From NCBI RefSeq assembly GCF_007830115.1, contig NZ_VLKP01000010.1, positions 62,001 through 126,000 on the forward strand: a DNA stretch of 64,000 nucleotides, in the 5' to 3' direction. Positions within the stretch are counted from its first letter, which is position 1. Every line of letters begins with the position of its first letter. The stretch comes from Aerolutibacter ruishenii. GTDB lineage: Bacteria > Pseudomonadota > Gammaproteobacteria > Xanthomonadales > Xanthomonadaceae. A program made the translations under genes and the position numbers. This document shows positions 33,913 to 43,258 of this stretch, piece after piece. The notes beneath the pieces were generated by a model. The model was given only the letters and a program-made list of their open reading frames with translations, searched no databases and was not told where the DNA came from.

Positions 33913-35556
33913 TTACTCCAGCACGGTGCGCAGGCGCGGACCGGGGTCGCGTGCGGCCAGGGCCATGAGGGTCTGTGGACCCACCACGCCATCGGCGACG
34001 ATACCGCGCGTTGCCTGGAAAGCACGGATGGCGTCGGCCATTGCCGCGTCCAGCACGGCCGGCCCGGTGTAGGCGGGTTGCAGGCGGGCGTGGATCCAGT
34101 CCACGCCGGGTCCGTACTGGCCGCCAGTAAACGGGGGCTGCACCGGTGCGGGCGCGCGCCACAACGCGGCGTACTCGCCGCGCCAGACACGGTCCAGGGC
34201 GATGCGGTCGATGTCCACGATGCGCGCGCCCAGGTGCAGCCGCAGGCGCACGGCGTCGGCCCCCAGCAATGCGGCCCAGGCGGTGTGGCCATCGGCCTGC
34301 AGCTTCAGCATCAACGGGCGGCCGAGTGCGACCAGGGTGTCCAGTTTGCCCGTCCCTTGCAGGCAGCGCAGGCCGTTGCCCAGCTGTGGTGGGCAGGCGG
34401 CTGCGGCATCGACGTCGATGGCAGGTTGCGACCACGCCTGCAGCAGGGGACGCCATGCCTGCGATGGCGCCCCCGCCATGTTGGCAATCGCAAGCGTCAG
34501 GCCAGTGGCGTCCAGCTGCTGTGCCCGGGTGACGGGCATGCGGCTGCCGGTCTTGCTGTGGAGGTCGGCCGCCGGCAAGTCCGCGCCGTTTCGACGCGTG
34601 GTCGGGACCGGCGCGGCATCCCGCCGTGCGTCAATCGTCGTGGCGGCCTGGGTGCGCGGCCACAGCCACGCGGCGGTCCCTATGGCGAGCACGGCCACAC
34701 CCGCGGCCAAGGCCATCGGCCAGCGTCGGCCGCGCGGTGCCGCAGTCGCCAGGACCTCGGTGGCCGCCGCATCCACCCATTTCGGCCCGATCATGCTCTC
34801 GTCGTGCGCGTAGCCGGCCAGCAGCGCGCGTTCGGCGATGACGTTGGTCAGACGTGGCACGCCGCGCGACCAGGTGTGGATGCGCCGCGTGGCCGCCTCG
34901 GTGAACGGGAAGCGCTGGCCACCGGCCACCTTGTAGCGGTGGCGCAGGTAGGCATCGGTCTCGGCGGTGCTGAGCGGGGTCAGGTGGAAGCGCGCGGTGA
35001 TGCGTTGCGCGAGCTGGCGCAGGTCTTCGCGCGCCAGCATGCTGCGCAGTTCGGGCTGGCCCAGCAGGATGATCTGCAGCAGCTTCTGCGTGTCGGTTTC
35101 CAGGTTGGTCAGCAGGCGGACCTGTTCCAGCGCATCCACCGACAGGTTCTGCGCTTCGTCAATGATCAGCACCACGCGCAGGCCCTGCGCGTATGCCTCC
35201 AGCAGGTAGCGGTTGAGCAGGTCGACCAGTTGCTTGAGGCTGCCGCGCCTGCCGTCCAGGTCCAGGTGCAGTTCCTCGCAGATGGTTTCCAGCAGTTCCA
35301 CCGGACTCAGGCGTGGGTTCAGCACCAGCGCCACGCGCGCGTTGTCGGGCAGTTGTTCCAGCAGCAGCCGCGAGAGGGTGGTCTTGCCGGTGCCGACCTC
35401 GCCGGTCAACTGCACGAAGCCGCCGCCGCCACCCTGGCCGATGCCGTACAGCAAGTGCGCCAAGGCGTCCCGGTGGCGCTCGCTGAGGAACACGAAGCGC
35501 GGGTCGGGGGTAATCGAGAACGGCGGTTCCCTGAGGCCGTAATACTCGAGGTACAT
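33913..35556 (-). CDS. gspA: GspA/ExeA-type AAA ATPase with peptidoglycan-binding domain
   Basis: A 547-residue inner-membrane ATPase. The AAA domain at about 1-270 begins MYLEYYGLREPPFSITPDPR, with Walker A GEVGTGKTT near residue 52 and Walker B VVLIIDEAQNL near 130. A transmembrane helix near 285 (ALAAGVAVLAIGTAAWLWP) leads to a periplasmic part ending in a peptidoglycan-binding domain (AIRAFQATRGIVADGVVGPQ). It pairs with gspB to open the wall for secretin assembly. Confidence 0.92.
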   Translation of the reverse strand: MYLEYYGLREPPFSITPDPRFVFLSERHRDALAHLLYGIGQGGGGGFVQLTGEVGTGKTTLSRLLLEQLPDNARVALVLNPRLSPVELLETICEELHLDLDGRRGSLKQLVDLLNRYLLEAYAQGLRVVLIIDEAQNLSVDALEQVRLLTNLETDTQKLLQIILLGQPELRSMLAREDLRQLAQRITARFHLTPLSTAETDAYLRHRYKVAGGQRFPFTEAATRRIHTWSRGVPRLTNVIAERALLAGYAHDESMIGPKWVDAAATEVLATAAPRGRRWPMALAAGVAVLAIGTAAWLWPRTQAATTIDARRDAAPVPTTRRNGADLPAADLHSKTGSRMPVTRAQQLDATGLTLAIANMAGAPSQAWRPLLQAWSQPAIDVDAAAACPPQLGNGLRCLQGTGKLDTLVALGRPLMLKLQADGHTAWAALLGADAVRLRLHLGARIVDIDRIALDRVWRGEYAALWRAPAPVQPPFTGGQYGPGVDWIHARLQPAYTGPAVLDAAMADAIRAFQATRGIVADGVVGPQTLMALAARDPGPRLRTVLE

Positions 35557-35603
35557 GGCTGCCGTAGTGGCGGGTGTCGGCGCCTAGCCTGCCACGAAAC
35601 CGG

Positions 35604-36560
35604 TCAGTCGGCGACGTGCTTGGCCTCGGCGGTGCCCAGCACCTCCGGGTGTTCCACGGGGTGGCGGTTGGCCAGGCGGTTGAGCAGTGGCTGTGCGAAC
35701 ACCGCCGCCAGGATGATGACCACACCCAGATAAAACTGCGGGGTCAGCTCGTGCTGCTCGCCCAGCAGCACGATCGCCAGCAGGATGGCGTACACCGGTT
35801 CCATGTTCACCGCCATCTGCGCGGCGAAGGCGTTCATGTGGCGCAGTGCCACCAGCGACAGGGTGAAGGGCAACAGTGTGCACACCATGGCGAGCACCAG
35901 CAGGTAGAGCGCGTCGCTTGTGGAGGGCATGACGAACAGGTCGCCGGCGAAGGCGGGGAAGATGGCCGGCATCACCGGGGCCAGCAAGGTCAGGGTCAGT
36001 GCACCGGCACCCAGTTCCAGTGCGGTGACGGTGAGCGGGTCGCCGTGCTCGACCATGCGCTTGTTGAGCGAGCCGAACAGCGCCACGAACAGTGCCGACA
36101 ACGCGCCCACGGCGATCCCCAGTCGCATGTCCGGGGGCACGCCGCCCACCACCAGCGCCACGCCCGGGAGCACGGCGATGCCCAGGATCAGTTCGCGCTT
36201 GTAGAAGCGGGTTCCGGCCAGCCAGGGTTCGACCAGGGCGGTGAACACGGTGGCCAGTGCCATGCACGTGGCCCCCACCGAGGCATTCGACAGCTTGATG
36301 GAGCCGTAGAAGGTCAGCCAGTGTAGGGCGACCAGTACGCCGATGCCGGAATAGACCAGGATCAGCCGGCCCGACATTGCCCGCAACCCGCGCCAGACAC
36401 GCGGCACCAGCGCCAGGGCGAGCACCACCAGCACCATGCGCCACCACACCAGCGGCAACGCGGGCAGGGTGATCAGCTTGCCGAGGATGGCGGTGAAACC
36501 CCACAACAACACGCAGAAGTGGATCTGTAACTGGGCTTTGGCGGCAGGGGTCATGGGCAT
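35604..36560 (-). CDS. EamA/DMT family transporter
   Basis: A ten-span drug/metabolite transporter of about 318 residues: AQLQIHFCVLLWGFTAILG opens repeat one, and LLPFTLSLVALRHMNAFAAQ and AILLAIVLLGEQ fall in repeat two. The substrate is unknown. Three closely spaced in-frame ATGs (36569, 36560, 36554) are possible starts with no clear Shine-Dalgarno; I chose the middle one. The upstream region is shared with the divergent diguanylate cyclase gene. Confidence 0.88.
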   Translation of the reverse strand: MPMTPAAKAQLQIHFCVLLWGFTAILGKLITLPALPLVWWRMVLVVLALALVPRVWRGLRAMSGRLILVYSGIGVLVALHWLTFYGSIKLSNASVGATCMALATVFTALVEPWLAGTRFYKRELILGIAVLPGVALVVGGVPPDMRLGIAVGALSALFVALFGSLNKRMVEHGDPLTVTALELGAGALTLTLLAPVMPAIFPAFAGDLFVMPSTSDALYLLVLAMVCTLLPFTLSLVALRHMNAFAAQMAVNMEPVYAILLAIVLLGEQHELTPQFYLGVVIILAAVFAQPLLNRLANRHPVEHPEVLGTAEAKHVAD

Positions 36561-36598
36561 GGGCGGCATTATCGACCATCGCCGCTGGCAAGGCGCGA

Positions 36599-36628
36599 TT
36601 GACGCCCGCGGGGCGAGCTGCCTACGAT
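36599..36628 (+). promoter_or_regulatory. sigma-70-type promoter for the diguanylate cyclase, near-leaderless
   Basis: A -35 box TTGACG (36599-36604) and a -10 box TACGAT (36623-36628) are separated by 18 bases. The -10 ends 6 bases before the ATG at 36635, so transcription would begin at or next to the start codon. No Shine-Dalgarno is present. The promoter also lies inside the upstream region of the divergent EamA gene. Confidence 0.6.
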
Positions 36629-36634
36629 CGGGCC

Positions 36635-38629
36635 ATGCATTGGCCAACATGGGTGATCGCAGCACTGTTGGGGGTTGCGGCACCGTGGACAATGGCCGCG
36701 GACACGCCCGTGACCGCCGAAGCGCTGCGTCGCCAGCCACGCTTTCCCGCTGACTTCGAGGCGCTGACCTATCCGCAGCGGATCGACTGGCTGCAGCGGC
36801 AACTTGAGGCGGCCGACAGCCCCGTGCGGCGCTACCAGCTGGTCAGTGAGCGTGCATTCGAGCACTACGCCAATGGAGCCAACGCCGAGGTGGTGGTGGC
36901 CTGCCGCGAGGTGGCACCACAGGCCTTCCATCTGGAGTACCGCTTTGTCTGCGCCGCGGCGGACGAACGCGACCCGGCCGGCAGCATCCAGGGGATGCTG
37001 GACGTGCATGCCGACGCCATGGCCGCCGGTAAAGTCAATCTGGCGGTACAGGTCCTGTCCACCGCGGCCTGGGTGCAGTCCGCGGCCGGCGACGTTGCCG
37101 GCGCCTTCCGCAGTTACGAACAGGCGCTGTCGCTGGCGGAGCATGCCAGTCCGGAAACCCTGAACGATGTCACCCTGAACACGGCCACGTTGTACGTGAT
37201 GCACGGCGACCGCGAGTACGTGCAGAAAGGCGTGGCGCTGCAGGTGGAGACCATTGCGCGTTTCAGGAAGCTCAAGGCGGAACGGCCGGACGCGGCGGCG
37301 TACTTCGACGATGTCATCGCGCTGACGCAGTACAACGCCGGAGTGGCGCATGCGCTGCATCTGCAGGATTACGCCCGGGCGTTGCACTGGTTTGGCCGGT
37401 TGGATCCGCGCAACCGCGAATTGCGGAAATCCGCGCTGGTGTTCTCCGCCCTGTCCGCGACGGAGCTGGGGCGCACGTCACAGGCTCGCGCATGGCTCGC
37501 GGCTTCGCGCGCGGCTCCCGCGAGCAGCGAAATGGATACCGCCTACCTGGCGTGCTACCAGGAGTTGATCAAGGCGAAGTTGAACGGGACCGCGCAACTG
37601 GCGCCATGCCGCGACCTGGCCGAGAACACGCCTCTGGAAGTCAGCCTGGACATCTTCAAGCGCATGGCCGACCTGCCGCAGCCGGCTTGGCGGCAGGCCG
37701 GCATGGAGCGGTTGCACGGGCTGTTCGTCGCCAAGCTGGAGCCCCAGCTCAAGCAGAGTTCTATGCGGGCGGCCTCGCGTGCCGAGCTCAGCCGCTTGCA
37801 GTTGGAGTCGAAGTTGAACGGCCAGTTGCTGGAAAAGGAGCAGGCACTCAAGCGCGCGGAGCAGGACAAGCTGCGCGGACAGCGCCTGTTGACGGCGGCA
37901 GTGGTGGCCATCCTGCTGCTGGTGCTCCTGGTGATCGCCCTGCGGCTGAGGCACGACCGCAGGCTGGCACGGCAATTCCTGTCGATGAGCGTGCACGATG
38001 GCCTGACCGGGCTGCACAACCGCCGGCACTTCGAGCACCACGTCGAGCGGGAAATCAACCTCGTCAAACGCGCGCAGCAGGAAGGTACCGGGCAGTCGAT
38101 CGCGCTGTGCCTGTTCGACATCGACCATTTCAAGCGCATCAACGACAGTCACGGCCACGACGCGGGCGACGCGGTGCTGAAGCAGTTCGCACAGCGCATC
38201 AAGGCGGTCACGCGCGACTCCGACCTGCTGGTGCGCTGGGGCGGTGAGGAGTTCCTGCTGCTCGCGCGCTTGGCGCATGCCGGCGAGTCGCACCACATCG
38301 CCGAGCGCATCCGTACCGTGGTGGCGACGCAGCCTTTCACGCTGCCGGACCAGCGCGTGCTGGACGTGACCTGCACCGTTGGCGCGGTGGTCTATCCGCG
38401 CGCGGTGGGCGGCGAAAGCGACGTACCGTGGCAGCGCCTGGTGCAACTGGCCGACGCGGCCTTGTACCTGGGCAAGCGGAAGGGGCGCAACTGCTGGGTC
38501 TGCATCGATAACGTGGTGGACACCGCCGCGCTGGACCGCATCCTGGCGCAGGATCTGGAAATCTCCGTCCGCGAGGGGTTGATCGTGCTGGGGGACGGGC
38601 TCGAACCATCCGGCGTGGCGAGCGCGTGA
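36635..38629 (+). CDS. membrane diguanylate cyclase with periplasmic sensor region
   Basis: A 664-residue protein that makes cyclic di-GMP. A signal peptide ends near residue 23 (WTMAAD). A helical, TPR-like region spans about residues 40-390, followed by a coiled coil (LQLESKLNGQLLEKEQALKR) and a single span at about 418-438. The GGDEF domain has HDGLTGLHNRRHF, FDIDHFKRIND and the active GGEEF at 536-540. RDSD at 527-530, five residues earlier, is an intact inhibitory I-site. It probably senses a periplasmic signal. Confidence 0.93.
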   Translation: MHWPTWVIAALLGVAAPWTMAADTPVTAEALRRQPRFPADFEALTYPQRIDWLQRQLEAADSPVRRYQLVSERAFEHYANGANAEVVVACREVAPQAFHLEYRFVCAAADERDPAGSIQGMLDVHADAMAAGKVNLAVQVLSTAAWVQSAAGDVAGAFRSYEQALSLAEHASPETLNDVTLNTATLYVMHGDREYVQKGVALQVETIARFRKLKAERPDAAAYFDDVIALTQYNAGVAHALHLQDYARALHWFGRLDPRNRELRKSALVFSALSATELGRTSQARAWLAASRAAPASSEMDTAYLACYQELIKAKLNGTAQLAPCRDLAENTPLEVSLDIFKRMADLPQPAWRQAGMERLHGLFVAKLEPQLKQSSMRAASRAELSRLQLESKLNGQLLEKEQALKRAEQDKLRGQRLLTAAVVAILLLVLLVIALRLRHDRRLARQFLSMSVHDGLTGLHNRRHFEHHVEREINLVKRAQQEGTGQSIALCLFDIDHFKRINDSHGHDAGDAVLKQFAQRIKAVTRDSDLLVRWGGEEFLLLARLAHAGESHHIAERIRTVVATQPFTLPDQRVLDVTCTVGAVVYPRAVGGESDVPWQRLVQLADAALYLGKRKGRNCWVCIDNVVDTAALDRILAQDLEISVREGLIVLGDGLEPSGVASA

Positions 38630-38661
38630 GCCACGCCGAGGGCTGCGCCGCCGAGCGGCGG

Positions 38662-39546
38662 TCAATTCGTGGGCAGGGCGGTCAGCCAGTCGAGAAAGGC
38701 GCGCGCGGCGGGGCGCACGCGCCGGTGCGAGGGGTACACGACGTAGTAACTCCATCGGGCCGGTAGTGCCGGGCCCGGCAGAGGCACCAGCCGGCCGCTG
38801 GCAAGGTAATCGGTCGCAATCCTTTCGCGCGCGAGCATGGCCCCCAAGCCGCGTGCGGCGGCTTCCAATGCGTCCGTGGAGTCGCTGAAGACGTAGCGGG
38901 CGTCGGTGTCCACCCCGTGCACGCCCGCGGCACGAAACCAGTCGGGCCAGCCTTGGCGCCCCAGGTCGGACACCAGCGGGAGTCGCGCGACGTGTGCCGG
39001 TTCGGTCACCTCCGCCAAGCCCGGCAAGGTGGGTGCGGCCACGGGAAACAGCGATTCGGTCATCAGCGGGTGCGCGGTGAGTCCTGGCCAATGGCCGGGA
39101 CCGTGGCGCACGCCCAGGTCCGGGCCGCCTTCGTCGAAACGGGTCAGGGCGATTTCGGTGTCGATGTTGACGCGTATCTCGGGATGTGCGGCGGCAAAAT
39201 CCGGCAGGCGAGGCAACAGCCAAGCGTGGGCCCAGGAGTGCAGGGTGGTGATGCGCACGCGCTCGGTGTCGTGGCGTGCGGTGCGCAGTTGGCGCAGGGC
39301 TTCCTCCATGTCGGCCAGCGCGCTGCCGGCGGCATCGGCCAGTTGCCGTCCCTCGGCGGTGAGCGAGACGCCGCGGGCATGCCGCTGGAACAGCACTGTG
39401 CCCAGCCGACTCTCCAGCTTGCGCACGTGGTGGCTGACCGCGCTGGCGGTCAGGTGCAGCTCCTCCGCGGCGTGGGCGAAGTTCTGGTGGCGAGCGGCCG
39501 ATTCGAACGCCGCCAAGGCTGGGAGCCAGTCCGATCGCAGGGCCAT
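38662..39546 (-). CDS. LysR family transcriptional regulator (GcvA-like)
   Basis: A 294-residue LysR protein. The N-terminal helix-turn-helix is LPALAAFESAARHQNFAHAA through TASAVSHHVRKLE, and the effector domain has the GcvA-type DLGVRHGPGHWPGL segment. It is divergent from an EamA transporter with about 106 bases between starts, the usual layout for a LysR regulator and its target. The effector is unknown. The ATG at 39544-39546 begins right at the conserved N-terminus. Confidence 0.92.
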   Translation of the reverse strand: MALRSDWLPALAAFESAARHQNFAHAAEELHLTASAVSHHVRKLESRLGTVLFQRHARGVSLTAEGRQLADAAGSALADMEEALRQLRTARHDTERVRITTLHSWAHAWLLPRLPDFAAAHPEIRVNIDTEIALTRFDEGGPDLGVRHGPGHWPGLTAHPLMTESLFPVAAPTLPGLAEVTEPAHVARLPLVSDLGRQGWPDWFRAAGVHGVDTDARYVFSDSTDALEAAARGLGAMLARERIATDYLASGRLVPLPGPALPARWSYYVVYPSHRRVRPAARAFLDWLTALPTN

Positions 39547-39590
39547 CTGAGCCTCAAATCTGGTTTGTGTCTGACCTCGAAAGTATGCGC

Positions 39591-39618
39591 TTGTGGCTGA
39601 CGCGCGCGATAGGACAAT
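39591..39618 (+). promoter_or_regulatory. candidate promoter of the EamA transporter
   Basis: TTGTGG at 39591-39596 and GACAAT at 39613-39618 are separated by 16 bases, about 35 bases before the EamA ATG. The stretch lies in the LysR/EamA divergent gap, where LysR regulators normally bind. Confidence 0.35.
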
Positions 39619-39652
39619 GTCCGCTCGACAAGAGTCAGATTGGAGCCTCCCC

Positions 39653-40546
39653 ATGAACAGCGTCGCGGTCCCTGCCCTCGACACCCATCCGGCCAGCGGC
39701 TGGTTGACCCCGCTCGAGCTCGGCCTGCTCGGCGCCATCTGGGGGGCCTCGTTCCTGTTCATGCGCGTGGCGGCTCCGCATTTCGGCGCGATGCCGCTGG
39801 TGGAGGTGCGCCTGGCGCTGGGTTCGCTGGTGCTGCTGCCGTTCCTGTGGCGCGCCCGTGCGCAGTTCCCGGCGCGGTTATGGCCCAGGCTGGCGATCAT
39901 TGGCGCGATCAACTCGGCGGTGCCGTTCATGCTGTTCGCGTGGGCGGCACAACGCGCCCCGGCGGGCATCGGTGCGATCGCAAACGCGATGACGGTGTTG
40001 TTCACCGCGCTGGTCGGCTTCCTGTTCTTCGGCGAGAAGATCGGCTCGCGGCGGGCAACGGCGCTGCTGGTCGGCTTTGCGGGTGTGGTGGTGCTGGCCA
40101 GTGGCAAGGTGGCCGGGGCCAGTATCGGCTGGGCAGTGGCGGCCGGCGCTGGTGCGTCGCTGCTCTACGGTTTGGGCATCAACCTGGTGCGCCGCCACCT
40201 GACCGGTCTGCCGGCGGCGGCGGTGGCCTCGGCTACGCTCGGCGTGTCCGCGCTGCTGACCCTGCCGTTTGCGGTGGCCACCTGGCCGCAGGCGCCGATC
40301 CCCGCGGCGTCGTGGTTCTCGGCGGCGATGCTCGGCGTGGTCTGCACCGGCGCGGCCTTCGTCATGTACTACCGGCTGATCGCGCGCATCGGCGCCAGCC
40401 GCGCTTCGACGGTGACCTACCTGATCCCGGTGTTCGGCGTGGCGTGGGCGTGGCTGCTGCTTGGCGAGCCGTTGACCCTGACCATGGGCATCGCGGGCGC
40501 ATTGATCCTGGGCAGCGTTGCGATCAGCCAACGCGCAGCGAAGTGA
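39653..40546 (+). CDS. EamA/DMT family transporter
   Basis: A 297-residue ten-span DMT exporter: LGAIWGASFLFMRVAAPHFG, AFVMYYRLIARIGASRAST and AWAWLLLGEPLTLTMGIAGA. GGAG precedes the ATG. Its divergent LysR neighbour probably controls it. The substrate is unknown; many such transporters export amino acids or metabolites. The 3' end overlaps the convergent DUF72 gene by 23 bases. Confidence 0.9.
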   Translation: MNSVAVPALDTHPASGWLTPLELGLLGAIWGASFLFMRVAAPHFGAMPLVEVRLALGSLVLLPFLWRARAQFPARLWPRLAIIGAINSAVPFMLFAWAAQRAPAGIGAIANAMTVLFTALVGFLFFGEKIGSRRATALLVGFAGVVVLASGKVAGASIGWAVAAGAGASLLYGLGINLVRRHLTGLPAAAVASATLGVSALLTLPFAVATWPQAPIPAASWFSAAMLGVVCTGAAFVMYYRLIARIGASRASTVTYLIPVFGVAWAWLLLGEPLTLTMGIAGALILGSVAISQRAAK

Positions 40547-41444
40547 GCCGCTGCAGCAGGGCCATCGCTGCAGCCGGGTTGCGTTCCTTGGCGGCGCTGA
40601 TGAAGTAGACGAACACCTCCCGCGGTACCTCGGGAGGCGCGTCATTGGAGAGACAGGGCAGGTCCTCGGGCTGCCCGCCACCGCCCCAGGTGCGCGCGTG
40701 TCGGGCCCAGCGATCCAGTTCACCGGCGGGGTAGCCGGTGGCCTCGCCGGGCCGTGAACGCATCAGCCGCGCATAGACGAAATCCGCGGTGACATCGGCG
40801 AAGGACGGGTACTCGTCCGAATCGGTGAACACGGTGGCCATGCCGTGGCGTCGGGCCAGGGCGATGAACCCCGCATCGACGAACGCGGGGTCGCGCACGT
40901 CCAGCACGTGGCGCCAGCGGCGGCCGTGGGCCCGCGTCGGCAGCAGGGCCAGGAACGCCTCGAAGTCGTCGCGCTGCAAGCGAACGCCGCTGTCGAACTG
41001 CCACACGATTGGTCCAAGCCGATCGCCCAGTGCCGCGATGCCGCCAAGGAAGTCCTCCACCTGCGGCCCGGTCTTCGCCAGCGCCCTGGATTGCATGATC
41101 CGCATCGGCGCCTTGGCCGAGAACACGAAGCCGTCCGGCGTCTCCGCCGCCCACCTGGCGTAGGTCTCCGGCTTCTGCGTGCCGTAGTAGGTGCCGTTGA
41201 TTTCGATGGCGGTGACATGGCGGCTGGCGAACTCCAGTTCGCGCCGTTGCACGAGTTCCTTGGGGTAGAAGTTGTCGCGCCACGGCGCATACACCCAGCC
41301 GCCGATGCCGACACGGATGGGCGGAGCGCCGCGGGCAGGCCCATCCGCGGACGGTGCGGGATGGTCAGCGCGATCCGCGGGTGGAGCGGCGAACAGGTCG
41401 CCGCTCGAGTCACCGGATGTTGACGGGCGCTGCCTCCGGATCAC
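40524..41444 (-). CDS. DUF72 domain-containing protein
   Basis: A 306-residue protein with a TIM-barrel DUF72 domain from about residue 47: RVGIGGWVYAPWRDNFYPKE, EINGTYYGTQKPETYARWA and FVFSAKAPMRIMQ. The function of DUF72 is not established. The first 45 residues are proline/alanine-rich and atypical. The GTG start at 41444 overlaps the upstream DUF885 stop (GTGA), and no later good start exists before the domain. The gene overlaps the convergent EamA gene by 23 bases. Confidence 0.85.
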   Translation of the reverse strand: MIRRQRPSTSGDSSGDLFAAPPADRADHPAPSADGPARGAPPIRVGIGGWVYAPWRDNFYPKELVQRRELEFASRHVTAIEINGTYYGTQKPETYARWAAETPDGFVFSAKAPMRIMQSRALAKTGPQVEDFLGGIAALGDRLGPIVWQFDSGVRLQRDDFEAFLALLPTRAHGRRWRHVLDVRDPAFVDAGFIALARRHGMATVFTDSDEYPSFADVTADFVYARLMRSRPGEATGYPAGELDRWARHARTWGGGGQPEDLPCLSNDAPPEVPREVFVYFISAAKERNPAAAMALLQRLTSLRVG

Positions 41445-43258
41445 TTGATCGGTTCGTCCAGCAGCATCTGCCGCACGAAGCGCACCGGTGGCGCGCCGTA
41501 GGAAAGCACCGCATCGTGGTAGCGCTTGGCGTTGAAGTTGGCGCCTTCCTCCGCTTCCACCGCCTTGCGCATGTCGAAGTGCTCCTGCGCACCGACGAAG
41601 TAGGTCGGCAGCTGTGCGCTGGTGAGCTGCGCGCGTACCCACTTGCCCGCGGCCTCGCGTTCCTGCTGGAACGCGCCCTTGGTCATCAGCTCCATCGCCT
41701 GTTCGCGGGTCCAGTTGTCCACGTGCACGCCCTGGTCGAGGATCGCGTTGGAGATGGTGCGCAGGTAGAACTTCAGCTGCACCAGGCGGAACAGCGGGTC
41801 GTTGTCCATGTACCCGGCATCGGCCATCACGTCCTCGGTGTACACCGCCCAGCCTTCGGCGAACAGGCCCGAGCGCAGTACCGCGCGCAGGGTCGACTTG
41901 TTCTGCACCGAGTGCGCGCCTTCCAGGTAATGCCCCGGCATCGCCTCGTGGATCGACAGCAGGTGGATCATGCGGTTGTTGTATTCGCGCAGGAACGAGT
42001 CCACCTGCGCCTGCGACCATTCATCCGGAATCGGCGAGATCGCGTAATAAGTGTCCAATCCCTTGTCGAGCGGGCCGGGCGAGTCGCAGTAGGCCACCGC
42101 GACGCCGCGCTGGAACTCCGGCATCAGGATGATCTTGACCGGGTCGGCGGGCACGGTGACCAGGTCCTTGGCCTGGGTGAAGGCGGTGGCGTCGGCCAGC
42201 GTCTGCTTGGCGAAGTCGACCACCTTGTCGCGCGCCGGGCGCTCGGCGTAGGCCAGTTCCAGCGCGGCCTCGATGGCAGCCTGCTGCTGCGCGGCATCGG
42301 GCTTGTCCGCCAACGAAGGTGCGTTCGGCTCGTCCTTCAGCACCTGCTGGGCGATGGCGTACATCTCGTTACGCACGCGGGTCATCTCGGCCTCGGCGCG
42401 TTGCTTGATCTCGGCACGCGACAGCGAGGAATTGAGAGAGAACTTCAGCTTCTCGTCGTACAGGGTCTGGCCCAGCCGGAAGTTGCCCTTGGCCGCCGGT
42501 ACCAGGGTCTTGTCCAGCCACTCCTGCTGCTCGGCAACGGCCTTGCGCAGCGTGGACACGGCATCGTCCAGGCGCTTGCGCTCGGCGCCCTTGAGCTGGC
42601 CGGCGTTGGGCGTGATGAAGGTGTCGATCAGGCTCAGCACGCCCGCGTTCTGCCTGGCCACGGTCTCGGCGTGGATCTTCGGCACGCGCGCCGGGTCCAG
42701 GTTCTCGCGCATCTGCTGGAACAGTGCGGGGATCTTCTCCATGCGCGCCGCGGCTGCGTTGAGCCGCTGCGGCATCGGTGCGAATTCGCGCGCCATCAGG
42801 TTGTAGATCGCGCCCCCGGCCAGGCCGCTGTAGGCCTGCGGGTCCCAGGCCCAGGCCTGCAATGTCTCGATGCTCCAGATGTCGGCCTGCAGCTGGTTGC
42901 GCAGGATGGCCGCGTCGATCTGGTTCTCGCGCGAGAGTCGGGAGGCGTCCAGCGCGTCCAGTTCGGCCAGCAAGCGCCTGCTGAAATCCGTGGCCTTCTG
43001 CCGGCCGGCGGCACTGAGGTCATCGAGCTGGTCGTCGAAGCGATGGTCGCCGATCTGGGTGGCCGCCACCGGGTTGAGTGGCAGCCAGCCATCGAGCCAA
43101 CGCTTGGACAGCTCGGCGAATTGTTCGTCCACTTGCACGTTGGTGGCGGACGCGGTCGCGGTGTCGGTGGCGGGAGCAGGCGGGGTAGAGGGCTGGCAGG
43201 CGGTCGCGAGCGAGGCGGCCAGTACGGCCGCGGTCAGGGGCAGGAGCGAATTGCGCAT
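41441..43258 (-). CDS. DUF885 family zincin-like lipoprotein
   Basis: A 605-residue lipoprotein with lipobox LATAC. The DUF885 domain has the metallopeptidase-like IHEAMPGHYLEG near residue 435 (HEAMPGH, an HExxxH variant seen in this family) and GLFAEGWAVYTEDV about 30 residues later, holding the third metal ligand. It is probably an envelope peptidase. It is the first gene of a two-gene unit with DUF72, coupled by a GTGA overlap. Confidence 0.9.
   Translation of the reverse strand: MRNSLLPLTAAVLAASLATACQPSTPPAPATDTATASATNVQVDEQFAELSKRWLDGWLPLNPVAATQIGDHRFDDQLDDLSAAGRQKATDFSRRLLAELDALDASRLSRENQIDAAILRNQLQADIWSIETLQAWAWDPQAYSGLAGGAIYNLMAREFAPMPQRLNAAAARMEKIPALFQQMRENLDPARVPKIHAETVARQNAGVLSLIDTFITPNAGQLKGAERKRLDDAVSTLRKAVAEQQEWLDKTLVPAAKGNFRLGQTLYDEKLKFSLNSSLSRAEIKQRAEAEMTRVRNEMYAIAQQVLKDEPNAPSLADKPDAAQQQAAIEAALELAYAERPARDKVVDFAKQTLADATAFTQAKDLVTVPADPVKIILMPEFQRGVAVAYCDSPGPLDKGLDTYYAISPIPDEWSQAQVDSFLREYNNRMIHLLSIHEAMPGHYLEGAHSVQNKSTLRAVLRSGLFAEGWAVYTEDVMADAGYMDNDPLFRLVQLKFYLRTISNAILDQGVHVDNWTREQAMELMTKGAFQQEREAAGKWVRAQLTSAQLPTYFVGAQEHFDMRKAVEAEEGANFNAKRYHDAVLSYGAPPVRFVRQMLLDEPIK

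Noticed and set aside
38649-38662. Short CCGCC/GGCGG hairpin between the diguanylate cyclase and LysR genes
   Set aside because: A 5-bp stem without a T run is expected by chance in DNA this rich in GC.
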